Source of the DNA: Eulemur rufifrons | Taxonomy: Eukaryota; Chordata; Mammalia; Primates; Lemuridae | DNA length: 64,000 nt | Direction: 5' to 3' | Assembly: GCF_041146395.1 (NCBI RefSeq) | Contig: NC_091002.1 | Span: 8,860,501 to 8,924,500, forward strand | Part shown: positions 1-13,147 of the stretch, piece after piece | How the letters are laid out: every line of letters starts with the position of its first letter | Numbering within the stretch: position 1 is the stretch's first letter | The notes under the pieces: model-generated | What the model was told of the DNA's origin: nothing | Databases searched by the model: none | Seen by the model: the letters and a program-made list of their open reading frames with translations, nothing else | Program-made: the position numbers and the translations under genes

Positions 1-1254
1 TTTCTGAAACCATCAGTGGCACATGATTCAGGTGTTTACAGCCTGCCAGGAAGATGAGACCTGCTCACGGCCAACCGCAATGGAAGGAAAGTGATGGAAG
101 CAGAGCGAAGGGGGAGCGCAGTGGCATTGGCGCTTGACCCTGGGCACAGCTGCGCACCGCCTGGAAAGCAGTAGAAATAACCAGCCTCTGGGCCCCTGAG
201 ACCAGTGATATCAGACTCTCTGGGAGTGTGGCAGAGGATTGGGAACGTCTTAAGTTCCCAGAGAAGTCACTCAGCAGCCGAGGACTGTTATGCGCAGGGG
301 TTCTCGCCACGGCTGCACACTAGAACCACCTGGGATCACCCCCCCACCCCAGCTAAATCCCCCTAGGTGAGTCTCAGGCCGTGGATGCTGTTGAGAGCCA
401 ACTGTTAACTTTTCAGGAGTTCTGTGAGCCCATTGTTAAATCGTTGGTAACTTACAATTGGCCATGGCTAGAGGATTTATACCACAGAAATCACCAAGTG
501 CTACGAATCAGCCTTTCCACCCCATACGCCCACCTGCTCTGGAGAGCTGGTCGTCAGACACTGGCCAGGCGCCACTGGTCCTGGACTGTTGCACTTTTGG
601 TGGAGCCAAGAAGAAAGAAGTTCAGCTGGGGGAAAGGGGAGGCTTTGTCAACAGGGTGGAAACCTGTGAAGGGAGGAGAGGCGTTCCAGTGAGAAGTGAC
701 CGTGTGGTCAAAGGCTTGGCGGTGGGAAATGCACAATGCACAGAGAAGGCCACGCTTGGTGTGCAGGGCATCATGCTGGAAATGCGGGCTGGGAGGAGAC
801 CCTGGATGGGCTTGGAAGCCAATGAACTCACTTGGGCTTTATCCTCTGAGCAATCGGGGCCAGTGGGGGATCTTTCACCAAGACAGTCTCAGGGAATTGA
901 ATAAACTCTAGAAAGACCATGGCTTACTACGATGACAGCCAGAAATCCCAATGCCTGGTCTCCCAGCTTCTAATTCCAGACTTTCACAGGGGTGGGAAGT
1001 CCTGGGAACCGGGTTGTGGCCAAGCAGTTGATGCAGAGTAACTACTGCACCAGCAGGGCTGCCAGCCCCCGCGTCGGTGTCACCACCCCATCTCTAAGCC
1101 TTCTCTTAGAGGTGCATTCACTCTTAGCCACGTCCTCAGAAGGCTCAAATGGGTCTTCAACCTGGAACTTTCATGGAGACTTATTTTCTTCTGAACTAAA
1201 ATGTCAGCCCTGCCTTTTCTCCTCTGCGTGGCCAGGGAAGCAAAATGCTGAGGG
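1..1254. other. No gene seen; unassigned DNA
   Basis: No reading frame here has a recognisable domain, and those present overlap on both strands with no codon pattern. A short MER5-like scrap is listed separately. The rest is single-copy-looking mammalian DNA. Distal regulatory sequence cannot be excluded by eye. Confidence 0.6.
294..362 (+). repeat. MER5-like DNA transposon scrap
   Basis: The segment reads like the left part of a MER5-type hAT MITE: a 'caggggttctc' start, a divergent stretch, then 'agaaccacctggga'. It is short and diverged, and no right end is seen, so the family call is tentative. Confidence 0.35.
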
Positions 1255-1440
1255 GATTAAAAGCATTGCTTTGGGGTCTGCCACACCTACGTTTTAATGC
1301 TGATTTCACCACTCTTTAGCCTTTGACCCTACTAAGTAAGTTAAACCTCAGTTTCTCCAGGTGCAAAATGGAGACTTTTGTATTGTTCTGGGAATGATGT
1401 AAACAATGTTTAGGAAGTTCCTGGCACGTAGGAGGTGTGT
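1255..1440 (+). repeat. MIR SINE fragment
   Basis: Diverged copy of the ancient tRNA-derived MIR SINE in sense orientation. The recognisable order is a 'ctgatttcaccactc' tract, 'ttaaacctcagtttctcca', 'caaaatgg', then 'ttcctggcacgtagg'. MIR is shared by placental mammals, so this insertion is very old. Edges are approximate. Confidence 0.7.
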
Positions 1441-2106
1441 CTAATCCCAGTGAATGGTGTCACCATCCACAGAGCGAGCTGGAAACTTGGGAGCTACCCA
1501 ACACCTCTTTCACTGAGCTAACCATGCTCACGTCCATGGCCCTCTGGCCTCCTAAGTGTCCCTCAAGGTCTCTTGTTCCTCCCACTTTATTGCTGCTCTC
1601 AGGGTCAAAGCCTTCTTCCTCCCCATCTCCTTACCAAGGCCAGAACTGCGCTGTCTGTGCAGAAATCTGCTAGACCCTCTCCATCTGCTCATGCCCAGGG
1701 GGCCAATTTATACCATCTTCTCTCTTCTGGCTTCAAGTTGGACCTGGCTGAGGGGATCTTTCCTACTGGGATCTTGACCAATATATCTCCCACCTTCTCT
1801 TCGATTCTACCTGTATCCTCTTCCAATAGAGCCTTCGTGCTACAGCCAAAGGGAGCTTTGCAAAGCTGACATCTATTGTGCCGCCCATGCCCCTGTGACA
1901 ACTTGCAGCATCCACCAGCGGAAGACCCAAGTCCTTGGGAAGAACTGAAACTCTGGCCCCGTCTCATTGTCCAGCCTCTCTGCTCCTCTCAGCCCCTGCC
2001 ATTCCATGCTCCTCGGATGAAGTCAAAGTTTCAGTTTCTTAAAAGTTACTCAGCACATATCATGGATGAGTATGTAGAGCCTGAGGGAGCACCAATTTTA
2101 GGCAGG

Positions 2107-2125
2107 TAGATAGATAGATAGATAG
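2107..2125. repeat. (TAGA)n microsatellite
   Basis: Almost five uninterrupted tetranucleotide units of TAGA. The tract is short and possibly polymorphic between individuals. Confidence 0.9.
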
Positions 2126-5100
2126 TAACTTTAAAGATTTGCCATGATTTTTTAAAATAAGGTATATTAGTTTAAAACCAATTATTGCACCCAAATAGAA
2201 TGAGACTATTTGCATTATTTAACCAAGGAACAAATATCCAGTTTAGTGACAGATAATTTGAGTCCAATGTCAAATTCCAAGTAAGATGTTACTATTTTCT
2301 TTTATTAAATTAAATAAAAGACACTTCTAGGTAACCGAAAATGTCTGAGGCTGCCACATGTGTTGATCTTTCAGTAAAAATAGGGACCAGAAATTTGGAA
2401 AGATTTGTACCAGGTCTACCTTGAGTGCTCAGCTAGATTCTACCATAAAAATCATTTCCCATTTAAAGCTGGACACAGTGTTTCACTTGGAAGAGAACAG
2501 CACATAGGCTCTAATTTACACTTTGATCGTAATTGGCTTAGGGAAGTATTTCTTCATGTTCTCTTGCAATGTTTTTATATTTCATCAATTTATTTCTCCA
2601 GTAAATGTAGACATTTTCCAAGCCGGGAAACAGTTAAAATCTTGGTAATTAAGCTATGCAGTCTTAAGTGATCTTTATCCGTAATGCTAAAATTCTGCGT
2701 AATTCAGCCCTAAAGCATTGTTTCCAGCTACTCAGGGACAGAATCTGCAGCTAGAGCACACCACTCAAGCAAGGCACTTGAAATAATGAGATTGTTTTTA
2801 TTGACATTATCTGTGTTAGGAAGAAACGCTTTTTACTTTCATCATCTCAGAAACCCCCGTGAGTACCTTGTCCTTGAGAGACCACCTACTTTAGACTGGA
2901 AACCAGCGATGTGTCACCGTGTCAGCCAGGGAGAGCCCTGGAGGCTGCAGTGGGAGGATTTGCTCACGTGCCATGGCAGGGCTGGGCAGCGGTGTTGGGC
3001 TGAGGAAACCCAGCAGGTGTGAGCCTAGCAGGAAGTTGGGTGGGGATTACACCGTGCTGCAGCTCTGCTCCCACGCCTCCTGAAGGGCCCACTTTGGAGC
3101 CTGCACTCTAACTGGAGAAATGCTGGAGGCAGAAGGCGTCTTTGCAACCCCATTCTGCTCCTGTTAGTCTTGTTTACGTGGTCTCCCCTGAGAAGTGTGC
3201 TTGGAAACACCATGACAAGTGTTCCATTTTCTCCTGGAGAGACTCCAGGTGCTGGAGGATCTTTCACCCACAAGAGGTGTTTTGATGTTTTCCCAACCAG
3301 GCACTCACGGCCTCCGAGCCACTTCTGCCTCTCGGGTCAGCTGTGTGCCCCCCTTGGCATCCAAGCCCTACAGCAGGGGGCTGCCTGCGTGAGGCCAGGC
3401 CTCCAGTCCAGGCAGGTCCCACCTGAGCCTCCTACAGGCTGGGGACTCCAGTTGGTGCCTCAGTGTCCCTGAACCTCCCTCCACTCATTTGTGGATTTCT
3501 ACCTTATGGAAATACCTGCTCATGACACTTATCACCACGTAGGACATTGCCCACCCAGGTGCTCTCCACTGGCATTACAGTCCACCCCATATCCTCCAGA
3601 GCTCCCCCAGCCTCTCGAATTCAAAATGAGCCAACGGTTTTATGTCCAGCAGCCACATGGGAAAGCTGTGTTAGGAACAAAGCACTAACACAGGGGCAGA
3701 GGGGTGGCTGGCCATGACAGTACTCTGCTGGGCTTCTGGCGCCAGGCCAGGTTCAGGCAGAGGATGACGTGGCCCATGATTCATGAGCGATCCTATCTAC
3801 TCTGACATCCAGTGTAGGTCGGCACCATTAAGTGCTACTTTCTCTCTGAGGATTTGGGATGCATCAAAAGGGATAAATGTGGAATCACAGAGACACAGTC
3901 CGGCCTTGTAGGTTTTTGTTTTATTTTGTATTTTAAATAACCCAGCAGTCAAGAAAAATCAAGACATTCTGAGATGCACCTCTCGCCTCCCCTCTCTCCC
4001 TATGCTGAGCAGGGAGCCTGTGGGCCCTCGGGGCTGTCCAAACCCTCCCAGCTGAACGGCCAGCCACGCCCCAGCTGCTGGGAGAGGTGCAGACTCACCC
4101 TAAAGGACAGGGCACTTGGGTCAATCACAGAGGGCCTGGACGTAGAGGTAGGCTTGGTGGGTATCCTTGCCCTTCCAGAAGCGTCACCCTTGTCATCGAT
4201 ACATTTAGATGGCAAATTCCCAGTGTAGCAATCAGTGCAAGATGAAGGTCCTTGCGGGGCCAGTCAGGAGACCAGGAGGACAAGCTCACCTTGTCACTCA
4301 CTGTCTTTCATTTTTCTCTGCTGTCCCTGACTCCTTTGTTGTCATGGAGATTATGGCCATGAGACCCTAAAATGCTCCAATTCTGTCCTGAGCACAGCCC
4401 CAGACCCCACCTCCAGCGAGGTATAGAGGAGGATGTATATGCACGTGGAAGGACAATGTCCCTTCACCATCTCGCTGAGCACGTGCACAGACTTGGAGCC
4501 CACCTTGTGTAATGGATGGGGCCAGGCACCTGGCCAGGGGTCTCTGCAAGGGGTCTTCTGCTCTTGAGTCCAAAACCCAGTCACACAGGGTCTTCCTGTC
4601 CTGGGTTGGCAGCTAAGGCTGAAGACCGGTGCAGAGAAAACAGCCCAGCGGGCATGAGGGAAGGGGAGGGAGAGAGAGGATGGGGAGGACGGCGAGGGAG
4701 GGAGAGGAGCAGAAAGATGAGAAGGAGGGGTGGGGGAGGGAAGTTGCCAGCCACAGCTTTAAAGAATGTAAAGATAGCACCAAAGCATCTTTTTTCTTTA
4801 TAACCTTCCTCTGAAACTTAATCATAAAATAGATTATAATAGAGAATTGAATTTAATATGCGTAGTTTAAAGAGTGTAATGAAGGTGTAGCTGTGTGCCG
4901 TGCCAGCAACTCTGGCTAAGGAACAGGGAGACCACTTCATAGGAGAGATGGGGGGTGAGAAGCAACAATTCCCTGCACAGCTCTCCTCCCCGACCTCCTG
5001 CTGCCGGTCGCCCAGCAGCCTCCCTCCTGGCTGGGGTGTCACCACTGGCTCCAGCCTGGCCTCATCCTCGCCATGACAACCAACCACGGTCCAGGCCGCC

Positions 5101-6060
5101 TGGCCACTGCCCCTCTGTCAGCCCTGCCTTAGGCTTCCAGTGTTCTGTTTTCCTGTCACATAGGCACCCCCAAGTGAGGGAAAAGCCCCAGCCATCCTCA
5201 GACCTGACATGGGAGGCACAGCCTGACCCCAGCCCCCCTTGTCTCTGGACACTGCTTCCAGAGGAGCGGAAAGCTGGGAGTGGCTGGGCACAGCAGAGCC
5301 AGCTAGATCCCTTCTTAAAAAGGTCCAGACTAGCAAATCCAGTCCTCAAAATTCTCTTTTGGACGTTGGGTACCAATGGACTCTTCTTTGGGTCCCCGTT
5401 GCCAATTTCATAGCAGAAAGTTTCCTCTGTTGCATCACAACAGCACCCACCCAGCAGGGTCTCTATGAGTCAAGTGAGGTCAGGCAGGTACAGCCCTGTT
5501 ACAGGACCTGGGTCCGGCCACTTACGATCGCAGCAGCAGTTGACGCAGCAGCAGGAACAGCAAGTGGCAGACCTGAAGTACCAGTCGGCCTCCTGATTCC
5601 TGAGCAGCAAGTGCATTTGTGCTCGGGGTTTTGGTTTGTGATTTTGCACCATGGCCTGCTGTCTCTGTGGAAGATAGGCCTGCTCGAGCAGAGCACGGCC
5701 CCGCTCAGGGAGGACAACTTCCCCGCTCTTTGTAAAAGGCAACTCTTTACGGTCAAAGGACAAAGGCACATCTTCTTTCCGTGGCCACCAGCTTCCCCAC
5801 ACCCCGGACAGGATCCTGCAGCTGTGGAACCTGGGGCTGCCACCCCGAGGCGGAGGAAGGAAAATGATCTTTATGATGGCAACTCGGGCGATAGATGACA
5901 TCTCCATCTATGAAATAAAAACACAAATTAGACACCAATTTTAATGTACTGCATTTGAACATAAATGTGAAGGTGGTTGGATATTTAACCAAAAGAATTC
6001 AAACCAAAATTTCAAGATCTGGTGCTTGTGTGTGCTCTTGTGTGCGTGCACACGCATGAT

Positions 6061-6077
6061 CTCTCTCTCTCTCTCTC
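6061..6077. repeat. (CT)n microsatellite
   Basis: Seventeen bases of uninterrupted CT dinucleotide. Confidence 0.9.
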
Positions 6078-8087
6078 ATATGAAAACAGCCAACAAAGAT
6101 GGATAACATCATTCATTTATGTGTTTTTTTTTAAATTGTTGTTGTTTACTGACTTTGGCTACTACTTAAGAACACACAAATTAAAGGAGGAGGGGGTGTC
6201 CATTAAAAGTCATTTGACAAATATCCACTCTACCCTGAGCACTTGGGGGCACAAACAAGAGCAAGATAAAAACGTGCACTGTATTGTTTTCAGCTCCCCC
6301 AAAGCAGAGCTTGGGACAGGACTTGAGTGCAGACCGTTTATTTGGAGGGTGATCCCAGGAGGCAGGAGCGGGTTAGAGAATGGGTAGAGCCCAAACCAGG
6401 GGTGCTGGCCAGGGCCATCCCTGCAATGGACCACCGGGTGCACTGGCACTGGGACCTCCACCAAGCGTGCAGAACACACCTCTGGATTATCCACCAGTGG
6501 ACAGTCGGGGAGCCACGGCCTTCATTCACTGATGCCCCAGTAGTTGGGGATATCCCTGGGGACAGTGAGTGATTGCAGCAAGCTGAGCAGACTTTTGTGG
6601 CGCCAGAGAAAGCAAAGGGCCACGCATGGGTGCCTGAGGTGGGAATCTGTTGGGTGCCAGAGCTGACCCCACCCCATGTCAGAGGCACTGACGCATGGGG
6701 GAGGGGCGTGTCTAGGCATCGCCAGCACCTGCTACCCGGGCTTAGCCCCAGCTGGACGCCAAGTTCGCTGCAGACACCGACTCCCTGTCATGCTGCTGGC
6801 AGCCTCTGGCGCTGGAGCACATGGAAGACACAGAAGAGATGCGCCCAGGTTTAATTTCTCCTCTTATTTATGTCCTCAATATTCTCTTCCAATCATCTAA
6901 AAGAGCGAGTAAAGGACAGCTCCACATGCAATAGGAGGGGCAGTGGCAGTCACAGACCAGGATTCAAGATCCGGGTTTGGAGCTTTCAAGATTTGTGGTT
7001 CTAAAAATCTCTACAGTTTTCTACCTCTCAGGGATGTACCGAGGCTCAGAGGCAACAGTGTATAGCAAGTGCGTGGTCAATTCTGCAGCGCTCTGCAGAG
7101 GCAAAGAAAGGGTTATCGCCCTCGAGATTGTTTCTACTCTTTTGCTTTAGTTGATGTGGGTTGACTGTGCAGAGAGAAAAAGCAAGTTTTCTACATGCAT
7201 AAAGTAAGTGCCTCATTGAAACCTGGAAGCATTTCTTCGTTTGTTTTGGGTCAAAGTGAGTGGCCACCTTCTGCTAGTGTCCTCAGTATTCCTGACATCT
7301 GCGGAGGTGTTGTATTTATTTTAAGTCAGTGGGCCAACTGCATTTGCTGTTCATATTGTCACGGGTCTTGGAACAGTGCAAAGAATGACTCTTGTTCCTG
7401 GGGAGCTGTTCCCTCTGTCTGAAGCTGTTCCTGCTGGGAATATACCCAGCTGCCTGTGTGGAGAGTCCTGTGCAGCTCTGTGGTGGTTTGACTAACAGGA
7501 CAGGCTGGAAACAAGACAAAGAGCCCGCGGTGTTGGTGAGAAGGTGGCATTGGTGAGAAGTTGAAGAGCGCAGCGAGCCGCTCCAACCTGGGACGGCAAC
7601 GCTTTCCTTTTTCACTCCGGCAAGCCAGTTAAGCACTCACATCCTCCGAAATGGCTGGGTTGATGACCATGGGAACCTCCTGCCGCTGCAGAAGAGTTGC
7701 CGTAGCTTCTCACAATATTTTCCGACAAGGACAAAGGCAGTGTGGTCCCTACCTTGCCCAGGTGGGAAAACAGAGGCAGGTGAGTGAGGGCTGTAACCGT
7801 CTCATCACACGCAGTAGCTTGAAAACAGTTCTAACTTTGTAAAATTACAAAAGGAAAAACCAGGAAGTCTTTACTGAAATTTATTTGATTGAATACACCT
7901 CTAGACATTCTGTGCATTTACATGTATTCATTTTGGGAATTTGGGGGTTTATTCCTTTGTTTTTGCTTTTGTTTTGGTATTTGGCATCACAATCAACAAT
8001 ATTTTCCATTGTCTTTTTCATTTAACTGTTAGTCTTAGAGATATTGTCCACATTAGTATATAAATATTAAATATCTCTACGACAATC

Positions 8088-8381
8088 TTTTTTTTTTTTT
8101 TTTAACTGCGTCTCACTCTTTCACTCAAGCTGGAGTGCCCTGGTGCAACTGTACCTCATTGCAGCCTCCTGGGCTCAAGTGATCCTCCCTCCTCAGCCTT
8201 CCAAGTGGCTGGGATTACAGGCGCACACCACCACGCTTGGCTAATTTTTTTTTAAATCTTTTATAGGGACAGGGTCTTACTATGTTGCCCAGATTTGTCT
8301 TGAACTCCTGGCCTCAAGTGATCCTCTGGTCTCAGCCTCCCAGAGTGCTGGGATTACAGGGGTGAGCTACCGCACCCAGCC
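8088..8381 (-). repeat. Alu-type SINE, antisense
   Basis: Starts with a long T run (the poly-A tail on the other strand) and ends at 'cgcacccagcc', the complement of an Alu head. The two 7SL-derived arms are visible through the repeated complement of 'cccagctactt' and 'ctgggattacag'. Divergence suggests an older copy. No clear target-site duplication was found. Confidence 0.9.
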
Positions 8382-8544
8382 TACCCCATGCCTTTAAGTC
8401 ACTGCCTTTGCTTTCTAGGAAAACTACACAGCAGTTTATAGAGACCCTCTCAGTTGATACATTTGTTTGTTTCACATTTTCTCTACCTTGAATTGTCTGC
8501 TGTTATCTGCCTCCATCAGATTGTTTCTCTTCTTCCAGACATTA

Positions 8545-9340
8545 ACACTTTGTGATACATGTCACAAGGATTTCCTCTCTGTCTCTCCTCCTTTAGGATT
8601 ATTTATGTTGATTTTAGTTACAGAGAAAACATTAATTTTGATGCAGTCAAATTCATTAATTCTTCTATTGTAGCAATTATGTTAAGGGCACTTTTTACAA
8701 AGCTTTCTCAAACCCCAATGATATAAAAGTCCTCTTACTTTGCATTTGCTGACTGTATGTTGTTTTACTTTTGGCTCAGAGGTGGAGTTGGGTTTGTTTC
8801 ATTTGTTTTTATTTTTACCTGTTTCACACACCTGGATTTTTGCTTTTGTAAGTCGTGTCAAGGAGCACTCTAGGGAAATAGAAACCAATTATCCCAAAAT
8901 TAATTTTATGAACTATCTTAGCCCAAGTCCACATTCATTGTGTATAATTTGAAATTATTCTGAATATTCATGTGTATTTTTTATAAGAATTCTAGAATTA
9001 GTTTGCCAAATTCATGATGATTACTGTTGTAATTCTGATTAGGACTACAATGAATTTATGAACAAATTTTGGAAAAAATGGCTTTGGAAAAATATTGAGT
9101 CTTTTAATCCAAGTCCATAGTAAATACCTTCATTTTTTTCAGGCCTTCTTGAACATTCTCCAGCCAAGTTTAGTAGTTCTATACTTACAAGATTTGCACA
9201 TTGTTTCTAGCTTTAGCACTATCATTTTATAACTCTGTTACTCTTATGAAAGCAATCTTTTTATTACATTGTTCTTTAATTTTTTCTATTAGATTGTTTT
9301 TAAGAAAAAAGTAATTCACAGTGATGAAAAAATGTGGTTC
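8545..9340 (-). repeat. Old L1 LINE fragment, antisense
   Basis: The plus strand reads as the complement of L1 ORF2. Recognisable stretches include 'aattttgatgcagtcaaattc', 'tctagaattagtttgcc' and 'atattgagtcttttaatcca', followed by the complement of the region upstream of the endonuclease/RT linker. Many indels and stops are present, so it is an ancient 5'-truncated or internal fragment with no coding capacity. Boundaries are approximate. Confidence 0.75.
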
Positions 9341-9691
9341 CTGTAATAAGTAGAACAATACAGATACAACCAATAATTTGTCTTAGGGTCCTAGAAAAAC
9401 TCCTGAGGGAGCCAGTGTGGACAGCGTGCCTCTCGCATGAGAGCCCTTCTACTCATAGACAGGGTTGCTTTTGACAGTTGGAATTCAGTAAGCCAAGTAA
9501 CCAGCAATGTTATGTTCATATCTGTCTACCTGGGCCCTCCTCAACTCTGGCACAGGAGGAGTCCTGTTTTAACATCTGTTATGAACGTGTAAATACGATT
9601 GTGCCAACAGTCTGCACACTTGAGATCCCAAGACCTGGGGCTCTGGCACACAGTCCCGCCAGATCTGCTTTGGCACAAGAACCAAGCCATG

Positions 9692-10008
9692 GGCTGGGCG
9701 CTGTGGCTCACACCTGTAATCCCAGCACTCTGGGAGGTCAAGGAGGAAGGATTGCTTGAGGTCAGAGGTTGGAGACCAGCCTGAGCAAAAGCAAGACCCC
9801 GTCTCTACTAAAAAATAGGAAAATTAACCAGGCATCATGGCTCCCGCCTCTAGTCCCAGCTACTTGGGAGGCTGAGGCAGGAGGATCGCTTTAGCCCAGG
9901 AGGCTGAGGTTGCTGTGAGCTATGATGACGCCACAGCACTCTACCTGGGACGACAGGACAAGACTGTGTCTTAAAAAAAAAAAAAAGAAAGAAAAGAAAG
10001 AAAGAAAT
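9692..10008 (+). repeat. Strepsirrhine Alu SINE, sense
   Basis: Full dimeric Alu with head 'ggctgggcgctgtggctca' and an A-rich tail that decays into AAAG units (9973-10008). It shows 'agcactctgggagg', 'gcctgagcaaaagcaagac' and 'tatgatgacgccac', variants I associate with lemur/galago Alus and not with human ones. The left-arm to right-arm junction lies near 9810-9830. Confidence 0.93.
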
Positions 10009-12044
10009 GTATTTAACCTTTCCATTAGATAAACACTTTATCTGGCTATAGAGCTTCAGGTTCAGAATCTTCTCTTTTTTCCCTCTACTCTAACATTGTG
10101 TGAATATGTTTCTCCATCATTTTCGTGTCCCTGAGAAGTATCCTGATGTCAGCCAGACTCTCATTCACCTGCCTTTTTCTTATCTTCGCCCTCACCGGGC
10201 AGCTGGGGGACTATCACTCCATGGTTAGTTTCCTAAAATTCCCTACCCTGGATCCTACGTCGTGTCCCTCCACAGCAGTCAGACCTGTTTGACCTAACAA
10301 GTCACATCTTGCTCAGCTCTGAAAATGTTCCTTTAATTTTTTAATATTCCGCTTCCCTCTCTGTCCACTCTTCTTGGATCTCCCACTTGATCAGTTAATT
10401 TCAATTCACCGCAGGGTGACATCATGCAAAGCATTTGAAAGAACAGACAAGCGGACTCTGAATCTGCATCAGTTCAAATTCAGTAAGTGCCAATTGAAGG
10501 AAGTCATGCAATAATTACATTTCCAGTTGTAAATTGGCTTGTGGAAGATTAAAGGCTGAGGGACAGTATGAGATTAGTAAAACGTAGTTCATGAGAAACA
10601 TGAGGATTTTTTTCAGATTTTTATCAACCCCCCCCCCCACTCTTTCCCAGGGCTGCTGTGCAGACAGATGAGCCAGCCATAGGGTGTGCCCAAGGCTGCT
10701 CCATATTCTTGCAAATGTCTGTGATTAATGCCTCTTTCTCAGTTCACGGACCTCTTTCTATTTGCGGTGAGTTTGCCTTCTTTTCCACTCTAAGCTATGC
10801 CCACTGACATGTGGAAATATATTATAAATATAATTCAATAACCAAGCTCCAGTGGTAAAGACCATTCATCCATTTTATGGGACATTTGAAGTTTCACACA
10901 AGAGGCAGCTAGAGGTTTATTAAGCACATCAATTATTAATTCATCACACTTATGAGCCCGATTTGCTTATTTTCCATATTATCTCTGTCTAGTAGTTGAA
11001 CTGAGTTGCTTTTTATTGCATTGGTTTTCACTGTGATAATAAAATGTAATAACAGTAGGAGTTTTCATTTCCCCACATCCTTTCTCCCTTTAGAGCAGCT
11101 GAGAACAGGAGTTGGGGAGGGGGAAGAGAGACAGAGCCAGAGAGAGGGAGAGAGAGAGAGAGAGAGAGGCTGAGACCTTTACACTCCTCAGCGGTGACCT
11201 GTGTGACTGGGCAGGAGCACGCTACACTCCATCCCTGGACTGGACCACGTCCCTGCTGCTCACCAGCATTGGTGGCGCCCCTGAGCGGAGGCTCCTGCAG
11301 TCCCTGAACACAGGCCTTTCCTGGGGCTTCTCCGTCCTGTCGTGTCTGGCTCCAGCTCTCTAACCATCTGGACTTTCCTCCTCTTTTAAGGCACACGGCA
11401 AGCCCCTGTCACTCAGCAAGTCTTCCCCAGAGCTTATCCCTCTGACATTTTGCTTAACTAAACTTGTATTACAGACTGTAAAAAAATTTTTTTTAAAAGA
11501 TTTTACAATGCACTATATCCTTCTTGTTCACAGATACCTATCCAGAGACCCTTTCAAAGAGGTAAATAATCCACTGTGTGCGCTCTACGTGAAACATTTT
11601 GGAGAGCTTCCCAGTTCTTCTCAAAGCTCTCATTTTATTCATCGTTTGCTTTTTGTTTGTTTTCAATGGAAAGCGGCCTGAATTCTTACTTGAAAGGCAT
11701 AGATCCCCAGCCTGCCTCTACCCCTCACGAGCTGGGGCTTTTCTGAGTGTCAGTTTTCTCATCAGTTTGATAAGAAAATAATAATGACAACCTCACAGGA
11801 CTATTGTTAAGATCAAAGAAGATGATCCTGTAAAGAGCTTATGAGCTGTAACGTGTGACATAAATATGGTCCCCATTAATTCTTCTGACTGCATTGGAGA
11901 GAAAGGGGCAGGTGAGTCCAGTGGCCGTATCAGACACCTGTATAGCAGCTCCTAATCTCTTTGTAGCAATGAGTTCATGGGTTTCTCCACACCGCAATGG
12001 AGACTGAGCAGAAGGAGAACGGCTAGCGAGTGGGGGCAAATGCA
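10009..12044. other. No gene seen; MIR 3' piece and a GA microsatellite
   Basis: No coding exon recognised. Around 11735-11870 the sequence resembles the 3' half of a MIR ('gtttgataagaaaataataatgac', 'ctcacaggactattgtt', 'gtaaagagctt'). A (GA)n tract is listed separately. The rest is unassigned. Confidence 0.5.
11138..11169. repeat. (GA)n microsatellite
   Basis: Roughly 30 bases of AG dinucleotides with one interruption (GGG). It lies in a purine-rich stretch that begins near 11111. Confidence 0.9.
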
Positions 12045-12081
12045 TCATGATAACAGGCTCAGATGTGGGGGTCACATAGAA
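12045..12081 (+). repeat. MIR SINE, left part split by the hAT element
   Basis: The text up to the hAT TSD ('aggctcagatgtgggggtca') reads as the early part of MIR ('gggctctggagtcaga'). It continues in register at 14753 after the transposon. The MIR was therefore present first and was split by the insertion. Confidence 0.6.
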
Positions 12082-12550
12082 CAGTGGTCCCCAACCTTTT
12101 TGGCACAAAGGACCTGTTCCATGGAAGACAATTTTTACACAGACCAGGGAGGGGAGATGATTTGGGGAGGATTCAAGACATTATATTTATTGTGCATTTT
12201 ATTTCTATTATCATTACATTGTAATATATAATGAAATAATTATACAAGTCACCATAACACAGAATCAGTGGGAGCCGTGAGCTTGTTTTCCTGCAACCAG
12301 ATGGGAGACAGTGACACCCGAAGTGTGCTACTTATGTCCAGTCTACTCTGTCATTTCGATTTGGTTGCTGTCACTGCAGAACACCCTGCTTCACAAAGAC
12401 AGGATGTTGAAAATGGAAACAGGCTTTTCAGTGCTTTTGTGGCAGTCTCAGGATATTCTGCCTTGACTTTAATCCAGAATGTATGGAGATTTGAACTTGT
12501 CGCAAACACACTTTTTAGACCACTGTCATTTGCAATCTCAAGCAGTTGAT

Positions 12551-12895
12551 CTAGCGCAAAGTCGATTCACCTGGCCTATTCACAAATGGGTTGTGGATCC
12601 ATTCCTTCCCAGTTTGGAGGTTTTTGTGGTTGGGAAGTAAGTAATGCTCAAACTCTTTTGAAAGCTGAGATAGATGATCATGCACCAGCTGGGAGAAAGA
12701 AGGCCCTGGCTCAGTCTCTTTCAAAATCTCTGCTAGTGTTTGAAACATGTCAAAAATCCCAGTGTTCAGTCCTTGCCTCCATAATTCCAGTTTGGCTTTG
12801 GATGCAGCCTCTTTATCTGCCGACTTGAACACAGTTGTCATTCTCCCCTGCAGTGACACATTGAGTTTGTTGAGCAGGTTGAATATGTCACACAA
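12551..12895 (-). pseudogene. hAT transposase remnant, C-terminal part
   Basis: A 114-codon open frame on the minus strand, lying downstream of the catalytic-core remnant in the same element. The residues are rich in Leu, Lys and Glu. They resemble the helical insertion/C-terminal region of ZBED5/FAM200-like transposase proteins ('LNKLNVSLQGRMTTVFKSAD' and 'FEHYLLPN' are the recognisable stretches). It begins at an internal Met and is not a complete protein. No promoter is seen. It is a fossil unless shown to be expressed; its openness over 114 codons could be chance. Confidence 0.75.
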
Positions 12896-13147
12896 GTAAG
12901 CAAGCTTTGTGACCCATTCTGTGTTGCTGAAATTTGCTGCCAGTGATGACAGTTTTTCTCAAAAAAATCTCAGGAGCAGCTCTCATAACTCAGAAGCTCT
13001 GGCCAATGATCTACCTTTAGAAAGCTGTCTCACTTCTGTGTGTAAGAGAACACACGTGTGCTCTGCGTCCGTCTCCTCACAGAGCTGCATGAACAGGTCT
13101 GAGTTAAGGGCGTGCACTTTAATGTGGTTGATAATTTTAATCACATC

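Larger units (their letters stand above)
1441..8087. other. No gene seen; unassigned DNA
   Basis: About 6.6 kb in which I recognise no coding exon and no high-confidence interspersed repeat. Open frames such as 5239-5898 (+) overlap frames on the other strand (5470-5907) and show no domain. Two microsatellites are listed separately. GC varies locally: 2.1-2.8 kb is AT-rich, 4.9-5.8 kb is GC-richer. Confidence 0.5.

Noticed and set aside
5239..5898. 219-codon open frame on the plus strand
   Set aside because: Minus-strand frames cover the same bases, no motif is visible and the translation is rich in low-information Pro/Gly/Ser/Arg residues.
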